The translations under genes were made by a program, and so were the position numbers. Below the pieces are notes generated by a model. That model was given only the letters and a program-made list of their open reading frames with translations. It was not told where the DNA came from and did not search any database. Of a stretch of DNA of 11,706 nt, positions 7,521-11,706 are shown piece after piece. Position 1 is the first letter of the stretch; every line of letters starts with the position of its first letter. The DNA is from CBDTYW01 sp965364735 (GTDB taxonomy: Bacteria > Actinomycetota > Nitriliruptoria > Nitriliruptorales > Nitriliruptoraceae): assembly GCA_965364735.1 (NCBI GenBank), contig CBDTYW010000103.1:1-11706 (forward strand), read 5' to 3'.

Positions 7521-7561
7521 TGCCCGCGACATCTGCCCCGGTGTCGCGGGCATTTGCGTTT
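7521..7561 (+). terminator. Intrinsic terminator of the small membrane protein gene
   Basis: TGCCCGCGACA (7521-7531) and TGTCGCGGGCA (7542-7552) form a perfect 11-bp stem with a 10-base loop. It is followed at once by TTTGCGTTT (7553-7561), an interrupted T-tract on the plus strand. This is the clearest Rho-independent terminator in the window. On the minus strand the same stem lies beyond the coaX stop but lacks a T-tract there, so it could act only weakly in that direction. Confidence 0.85.
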
Positions 7562-7575
7562 CCCGGACCCACGGT

Positions 7576-7602
7576 CTGATCGTGCCGAGCGCTCGCGATC
7601 AG
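7576..7602 (-). terminator. Hairpin over the coaX stop codon
   Basis: CTGATCG (7576-7582) and CGATCAG (7596-7602) form a 7-bp stem whose arm includes the coaX stop codon (7599-7601). The loop contains the palindrome CGAGCGCTCG (7586-7595). It lies at the end of the cofactor operon and may mark the transcript 3' end, but it has no T-tract. Confidence 0.35.
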
Positions 7603-8375
7603 CCGACGGCGGTGTTGCGCTCCCAGATGATGCGCAGACCCTTGAGCGTCAGCCACATGTCGTGGTGATGGATGGTCGTGCACGCGCCGAGGATGGCGGA
7701 CGCGAGCCCGCCGGTCGCGACCACGACCACGTCGCCCTCGAGCTCGGCCGAGATGCGGTTGACGATCGCATCGACCTGGCCAGCGAAGCCGAACACGATC
7801 CCGGACTGCATCGCCGCGACGGTCGTCCGACCGATCGCTGAGGGCGGCAGCGACGTCTCGATCTTCGGCAACCGTGCAGCCCGACGGACGAGCGCATCAA
7901 CCGACGTCGCGACGCCGGGCGCGATCGCTCCCCCGAGGAAGGCTCCGGTCGGCCCCACGACGTCGAAGTTCGTCGACGTCCCGAAGTCCACGACGATCGA
8001 CGGCATCCCGTAGAGCTCGCCGGCCGCCACCGCGTTCACGATCCGGTCCGGACCGATCTCGCGCGGGTTGTCGTAACGCAGCTCGATCCCGGTTCGGACA
8101 CCGGGCTCGACCACGACGGGCGAGTAGTCGAAGTACCGCTCGACCATCGCGCGGATGGTCTCGGTGACTGGCGGCACGACGCTGGAGATGACGACGCCGT
8201 GCACGTTGCGGGTGAACGACAAGTCCGCGAAGCCGAGCAGACCCTGGAGCACGAGCGCGAGCTCGTCCTGGGTCCGCCCAGCCTCGGTGGAGATACGCCA
8301 GTGCTGGACCAGCTCATCGCCCTTGAAGATCCCGAGCACAGTCGTCGAGTTGCCGACGTCGATGGCGAGGAGCAT
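7599..8375 (-). CDS. coaX: Type III pantothenate kinase
   Basis: CoaX phosphorylates pantothenate to 4'-phosphopantothenate with ATP, the first committed step of coenzyme A synthesis, in the cytoplasm. The 258-residue length is typical for the family. Visible are the phosphate-binding DVGNSTT (6-12), GPDRIVNAVAA (108-118, with the catalytic Asp110), VVDFGTSTNFDVV (128-140), FLGGAIAPG (146-154) and ATGGLAS (220-226). The end, HHHDMWLTLKGLRIIWERN, is as usual for CoaX. The FGTSTN sequence differs from the common FGTATT, which I believe also occurs in other actinobacteria. ATG 8375 follows GAGG nine bases upstream. That GAGG overlaps the nadC stop codon (TGAGG), with only 11 bases between the genes, so translation is probably coupled. 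It is the last gene of the panC-panD-nadC-coaX operon. Confidence 0.96.
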   Translation of the reverse strand: MLLAIDVGNSTTVLGIFKGDELVQHWRISTEAGRTQDELALVLQGLLGFADLSFTRNVHGVVISSVVPPVTETIRAMVERYFDYSPVVVEPGVRTGIELRYDNPREIGPDRIVNAVAAGELYGMPSIVVDFGTSTNFDVVGPTGAFLGGAIAPGVATSVDALVRRAARLPKIETSLPPSAIGRTTVAAMQSGIVFGFAGQVDAIVNRISAELEGDVVVVATGGLASAILGACTTIHHHDMWLTLKGLRIIWERNTAVG

Positions 8376-8386
8376 GGCCGTCAGCC

Positions 8387-9856
8387 TCAGCGGTCGTCGC
8401 GGTCAGAACCCTGATCGGCGAAGAGCGGCTCACCTTCGGAAACGTCGATGAGCGCGACGACGGAATCGTCGTCCTGCTCGCCGACCACCTCGACGTCCAG
8501 GTCGTCGGGCGCGTCGTCGGACGTGTCGTCCGAGACGATGCCCGCCAGATCGGAGTCGCCGAGCAGCGCGTCAACGACGTTGTCGGCGTCGGTGTTGTCC
8601 GCGTCGAGATCGGCGTCGTCGAGGCCGGCGACGTCGTCCTCATCGTGCACGGGCACGAACACGTCACCGAAGGCACCGGCGTTGGAGACACCGTCGACGA
8701 ACGCATCGGTGTCGCTGGACGCCACCGGGTCGGCCTCGGCCGGCTCCTGGACGTCGAACGCTGCGGGCGGCTCGGCGGGAACCAGCGGCGCGGGCGCCGC
8801 AGGCAGCGTGGCTGCCAGCGACGACAGCGACTGGACCGGCTCGACCGGCGCAGGACGCACGTCGAGCGCGATGTCCAGCCATGGGGCGGAGTGCGTGATG
8901 CTCCCCATCGCGATCCGGTCGACGCCAGTCCTGGCGTACTCGCGGACGTTCGCGATCGAGATCGTCCCGGACGCCTCGAGGCGCGCGCGCCCCGCAGTCG
9001 CGCGGACGGCGTCGACACAGCCCTCAGGCGTGAAGTTGTCGAGCAGGATGTCCGTGACGCCGAGCGACAGCGCGGTCTCGAGCTCCTCGAGCGACGTGAC
9101 CTCGACCTGGACGCGGCGACCCTTGGAGCGACGCAGACCAGACTCGATCGCGGCCTCCAACGAACCGGCGGCCGCGACGTGGTTGTCCTTGATCAGGAGC
9201 GCGTCGTACAGCCCGAGGCGGTGGTTGTGTCCACCACCGGCGAGGACGGCGTCCTTCTCGAGCAGTCGCAGCCCCGGCGTCGTCTTGCGGGTGTCGCGGA
9301 TGGCGACGCCCGTGCCACGCACCGCTTCGACCGCGGCGTTGACCGTGGTGGCGATGCCCGAGAGGTGACCGGCGAAGTTCAGCGCGGTCCGCTCGGCCGT
9401 GAGGATGGAGCGCAGCGGACCGGCCACGGTCGCGATGACCTGACCGCCCCGCACGGGCTGACCGTCCTGGACCTCGAAGTCCACGGTGACGCGTGCGTCG
9501 ACCTGACTGAAGGACGCCAGGATCACCTGGGTTCCGCAGAAGACCCCGTCGCGACGCGCGACGACCTCAGCGAAGCCACGACGCGTCGGAGCGACGGTCG
9601 CCAGCGACGTGACGTCACCACGGTCACCGAGGTCCTCGGCGAGCGCCCGAGCAACAGCGCGCCTGACGGCACGCTCGAGCTCGAGCTGATCCACGACGCC
9701 GGTGTTGACCGGCATGTCGGGAAGGTTGGAAGGGATCCCTGCAGGGGCCGCCTCGACAACAGCTGGCGCAGCGACGTCCACATGGGACGACTGCGGGCTG
9801 GACAAGGAGGGGTTGTCCTGGGAGGGATTCTGTTGTTCGTTCTTACGCCACCGCAC
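8387..9856 (-). CDS. nadC: Nicotinate-nucleotide pyrophosphorylase (quinolinate phosphoribosyltransferase) with acidic C-terminal extension
   Basis: NadC converts quinolinate and PRPP to nicotinate mononucleotide, CO2 and pyrophosphate in de novo NAD synthesis. The catalytic core spans about residues 56-333 of 489, with ALAEDLGDRGDVTS (71-84), TAERTALNFAGHLSGIAT (153-170), RDTRKTTPGLRLLEK (187-201), GGGHNHRLGLYDALLIKDNH (207-226), EVTSLEELE (252-260), LLDNF (271-275) and EASGTI (294-299). The known catalytic residues appear intact. NadC proteins are usually about 280 residues; this one adds about 50 polar residues at the front and about 155 at the back. The last 89 residues hold 33 Asp/Glu, two Arg and no Lys. 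Start GTG 9856 has GAGG six bases upstream and overlaps the panD stop by 14 bases. ATG 9715 would trim the leader but lacks a ribosome binding site. nadA and nadB are not in the window. Confidence 0.93.
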   Translation of the reverse strand: MRWRKNEQQNPSQDNPSLSSPQSSHVDVAAPAVVEAAPAGIPSNLPDMPVNTGVVDQLELERAVRRAVARALAEDLGDRGDVTSLATVAPTRRGFAEVVARRDGVFCGTQVILASFSQVDARVTVDFEVQDGQPVRGGQVIATVAGPLRSILTAERTALNFAGHLSGIATTVNAAVEAVRGTGVAIRDTRKTTPGLRLLEKDAVLAGGGHNHRLGLYDALLIKDNHVAAAGSLEAAIESGLRRSKGRRVQVEVTSLEELETALSLGVTDILLDNFTPEGCVDAVRATAGRARLEASGTISIANVREYARTGVDRIAMGSITHSAPWLDIALDVRPAPVEPVQSLSSLAATLPAAPAPLVPAEPPAAFDVQEPAEADPVASSDTDAFVDGVSNAGAFGDVFVPVHDEDDVAGLDDADLDADNTDADNVVDALLGDSDLAGIVSDDTSDDAPDDLDVEVVGEQDDDSVVALIDVSEGEPLFADQGSDRDDR

Positions 9857-10223
9857 CTGCTACCTCAGTCCCGTGACGGACCACACGATTGTTCTCATTG
9901 ACGAAGACGACGGTGGGGTCCCACGACCGTGCCTCCGCGTCAGCCATCTCTGCGTAACTGATGATGATGACGACGTCACCACTGTAGACGAGTCGAGCGG
10001 CAGCACCGTTCAGCCCGATGACCCCGGAGCCCGCTTCGCCCGGGATCACGTAGGTCTCGAAGCGTGCGCCGTTGGTGCAGTTGACGATCTGCACCTTCTC
10101 GTTGGGCAGCATGTCCGCCGCCTGCATGAGCGTGACATCGATCGTGATCGACCCCACGTAGTCGAGGTTCGCCTGTGTGACGGTCGCTCGGTGGATCTTG
10201 GACTTCATCATGTGACGGCGCAT
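9843..10223 (-). CDS. panD: Aspartate 1-decarboxylase (pyruvoyl enzyme)
   Basis: PanD decarboxylates L-aspartate to beta-alanine, the amine half of pantothenate. It is made as a proenzyme that cleaves itself between Gly and Ser to form a pyruvoyl cofactor. The 126 residues match the usual size. The sequence shows MKSKIHRATVTQANL (6-20), DYVGSITID with the cleavage site Gly24-Ser25, LPNEKVQIVNCTNGARFETY, and the GLNGAAARLV and GDVVIIISYA segments. Start ATG 10223 (MRRHMMKSKIH) fits the family N-terminus and follows AAGGG nine bases upstream; Met5 or Met6 are alternatives. It lies 71 bases behind panC. Its last codons carry the GAGG ribosome binding site and the GTG start of nadC (14-base overlap), which argues for coupled translation. 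Confidence 0.97.
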   Translation of the reverse strand: MRRHMMKSKIHRATVTQANLDYVGSITIDVTLMQAADMLPNEKVQIVNCTNGARFETYVIPGEAGSGVIGLNGAAARLVYSGDVVIIISYAEMADAEARSWDPTVVFVNENNRVVRHGTEVAGAVA

Positions 10224-10294
10224 TGGCTCATGCCCTTTTCGTCGTGTCGTCCGCTGATCGGTACGACCGTGCTCTGCGTCTGACGTCGATCGGT

Positions 10295-11290
10295 TCAGAT
10301 CGGTGTCGTTGCTGCCAGCAATCGCAGCTCTTCTTCCGGCTCACCGATCACGACGTTGTCGATCAGGCGAGCGCGTCCGACGAACGCGGCCACGGCCACG
10401 AGCAGACGGGTGTCCGCTCGCGCGTCGGTCTCGACGTGCTGAGGTTCGACCGGCTGGTGTGCCTCCCCGCCGTCCCCGCGAGGGGTTCGGTCAAGGGGCG
10501 CCAGGGTGTCCGGATCGAGGATCTCGACGTAGTCGGGACTGACGAGTTCTTGCGACCCAAGGATACCGGCGAGGATCTCGTGGATGCCAGCGAGATCCGT
10601 CTCTCGGCCGATCTCGCGGTCGCTCCGTGCACGTTCGACCACCGCACGAAGCCCCCGCGACAGAGCGAGCGCGGCCTGCCGTTCAGCGGGCTCCAGGTAC
10701 CGGTTGCGCGACGACATCGCCAGACCGCCGGGCTCCCGGACGATGGGGGCCCCGACGATCTCGACGGGCTGGTTGAGGTCCGCGACCATCCGCCGGATGA
10801 TCGCAAGCTGCTGGTAGTCCTTGCGGCCGAACACGGCGAGGTCAGGTCCGACGATGTTGAACAGCTTGGTGACGACGAGGCCGACACCGTCGAAGTGCGT
10901 CGGGCGCGACGCCCCGCACAAGCGCGAGGCGAGCTCCGGGAGACGCACGCTCGTCAGCGACCGCGAGGGGTACATCTCGTCGACGCTCGGCGCGAAGACC
11001 GTGTCCGGCTTCGCGTCGCCGAGCTCCGCCATGAGGGCGAGGTCCGCGTCCAGATCACGCGGGTAGGACTCGAGGTCCTCACCCGCCGCGAACTGGGTGG
11101 GGTTGACGAACACCGACGTGATGACGTGCTCGGCGCGTGCGCGGGCGGCCACCATCAACGACAGGTGCCCGACGTGCAACGCGCCCATGGTCGGGACGAG
11201 CGCGACGCGCTTCCCGGAGGCGATTGCGACCGCGACATCGGCACGGATGCCGTCGATGGTCGTCTCCACGACGGGGAGTGCAGGCGACAC
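10295..11290 (-). CDS. panC: Pantothenate synthetase (pantoate-beta-alanine ligase)
   Basis: PanC condenses pantoate with beta-alanine, using ATP through a pantoyl-adenylate, in the cytoplasm. Visible are VPTMGALHVGHLSLM (32-46, the HxGH nucleotidyl-transferase motif), SVFVNPTQF (59-67), YPRDLDADL, FDGVGLVVTKLFNIV (133-147), FGRKDYQQLAIIRRMV (154-169) and LAMSSRNRYL (190-199). At 331 residues it is longer than the usual 280-310. A polar insert at about 267-294 separates DPDTLAPLD from RLLVAVAAFVGRARLIDN. In REPGGLAMSSRN the residue at 188 is Gly where homologues usually carry Asp. Start GTG 11290 has GGAG six bases upstream. A tiny Cys-rich reading frame ends two bases before that GGAG. The gene follows the DUF2520-family gene by 67 bases, as in mycobacteria. 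Confidence 0.96.
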   Translation of the reverse strand: MSPALPVVETTIDGIRADVAVAIASGKRVALVPTMGALHVGHLSLMVAARARAEHVITSVFVNPTQFAAGEDLESYPRDLDADLALMAELGDAKPDTVFAPSVDEMYPSRSLTSVRLPELASRLCGASRPTHFDGVGLVVTKLFNIVGPDLAVFGRKDYQQLAIIRRMVADLNQPVEIVGAPIVREPGGLAMSSRNRYLEPAERQAALALSRGLRAVVERARSDREIGRETDLAGIHEILAGILGSQELVSPDYVEILDPDTLAPLDRTPRGDGGEAHQPVEPQHVETDARADTRLLVAVAAFVGRARLIDNVVIGEPEEELRLLAATTPI

Positions 11291-11302
11291 TGAGTGCTCC
11301 GG

Positions 11303-11338
11303 TCAGCAGGGGCAGCAACGACAACGCGCCGTCGACAT
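11303..11338 (-). CDS. Possible Cys-rich leader peptide ahead of panC (11 residues)
   Basis: ATG at 11338-11336 opens an 11-codon frame, MSTARCRCCPC, ending in TGA at 11305-11303. Four of the last six codons are Cys. AGGGAAG at 11350-11344 is a good ribosome binding site, with a 5-base spacer. The stop lies two bases ahead of the panC GGAG, so a ribosome finishing or stalling here would cover the panC start region. Short Cys-rich leader ORFs that respond to cysteine are known in mycobacteria upstream of sulfur genes. Placing one before a pantothenate/CoA gene is inference. The frame is short enough to arise by chance in GC-rich DNA. Confidence 0.3.
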   Translation of the reverse strand: MSTARCRCCPC

Positions 11339-11357
11339 CGAGGCTTCCCTGGTGTTC

Positions 11358-11706
11358 TCAGTCCGCGCGCATCTGATTTTCCTCGTCGCGCAGCAGCCGC
11401 GCGAGCGTCTGCCGATCGGCCGCTGCGAGGCGCGCTCCGGCGACCGAGAGGACGAGGCGAGCGGCTGCCGCCACCGCGGGACGGTCCTCCCCCGACGCCT
11501 CCAGATGGGCGAGGACGGTCGCGATGTCGCCGCGGACGACGGGCCCGGTGATCGCCGCGCGACCGACCTCAAGTGCGTTGGCCACGCTGGTCGTGACGAG
11601 CGGCGCGAGGAACCTGTCCGGCTCCGCCACGCCTGCGCCGAGGAGCAGCTCACGGCCGAGGGCCAGAAGTTCAAGCCGCCGATGCCGTATCCGGCGGGGC
11701 TCAAGA
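11358..11706 (-). CDS. DUF2520 domain protein (Rossmann-like/DUF2520 family), C-terminal part; 5' end beyond window
   Basis: The frame is open to the right edge and ends at TGA 11358, giving about 115 residues of the protein's C-terminus. LAPLVTTSVANALEVGRAAITGPVVRGDIATVLAHLEA resembles the DUF2520 domain, which normally follows an NAD(P)-binding Rossmann domain (as in Rv3603c, next to panC in mycobacteria). The precise function is not established; a dehydrogenase-like role linked to pantoate metabolism is only a guess from fold and neighbourhood. The end is ...RLLRDEENQMRAD. The true start lies outside the window; the GTG at 11630 is internal. The first dozen residues at the edge (LEPRRIRHRRLEL) are unusually Arg-rich for this family, possibly a frameshift near the edge. 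It is probably co-transcribed with panC, 67 bases downstream. Confidence 0.8.
   Translation of the reverse strand, partial: LEPRRIRHRRLELLALGRELLLGAGVAEPDRFLAPLVTTSVANALEVGRAAITGPVVRGDIATVLAHLEASGEDRPAVAAAARLVLSVAGARLAAADRQTLARLLRDEENQMRAD

Noticed and set aside
8645..9901. Open plus-strand frame of 418 codons over nadC
   Set aside because: Antisense to NadC core motifs; no ribosome binding site or domain.
10208..10231. Seven-residue frame MSQCAVT overlapping the panD start
   Set aside because: Its AAGGG lies only one base ahead of the ATG, too close to initiate; the same AAGGG is correctly spaced for panD.

Overview
The window is GC-rich bacterial DNA with dense coding, several GTG starts and a gene order characteristic of Actinomycetota. 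The minus-strand series DUF2520-family gene, panC, panD, nadC, coaX, then lysS and clpC, resembles the mycobacterial block Rv3603c-panC-panD-coaX-lysS-lsr2-clpC1 as recalled. The exact lineage cannot be told from the sequence. The PanC and NadC oddities suggest a less studied actinobacterial branch, which is inference.

Layout. Positions 1-647 (minus) hold the 5' end of clpC, a Clp/Hsp100 unfoldase. Positions 648-994 are a non-coding divergent region. Positions 995-1729 (plus) encode an unrecognised polytopic membrane protein. Positions 1883-5491 (plus) encode a secreted 1202-residue subtilisin-like (S8) protease with PKD-like and PPC-like domains ahead of the catalytic domain. These two plus-strand genes sit where mycobacteria carry lsr2, so they look like an insertion or replacement in a conserved block. 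lysS (minus) follows at 5530-7053, converging on the protease gene. A short divergent region leads to a 78-residue single-pass membrane protein (7242-7478, plus), which ends in a strong hairpin terminator.

The rest is a compact minus-strand cofactor operon read from the right edge: the 3' end of a DUF2520-family gene, panC, panD, nadC and coaX. PanD makes beta-alanine from aspartate, PanC joins it to pantoate to give pantothenate, and CoaX phosphorylates pantothenate as the first committed step to coenzyme A. NadC is the quinolinate phosphoribosyltransferase of NAD synthesis. panD overlaps nadC, and the coaX ribosome binding site overlaps the nadC stop codon, so translation is probably coupled.

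No complete new defence, mobile or biosynthetic system is visible. The observations most worth checking are an acidic tail of about 155 residues fused to NadC, a very short Cys-rich reading frame with a good ribosome binding site just ahead of panC, the replacement of lsr2 by a membrane protein/protease pair, and hairpins placed at the lysS start and over the lysS and coaX stop codons.
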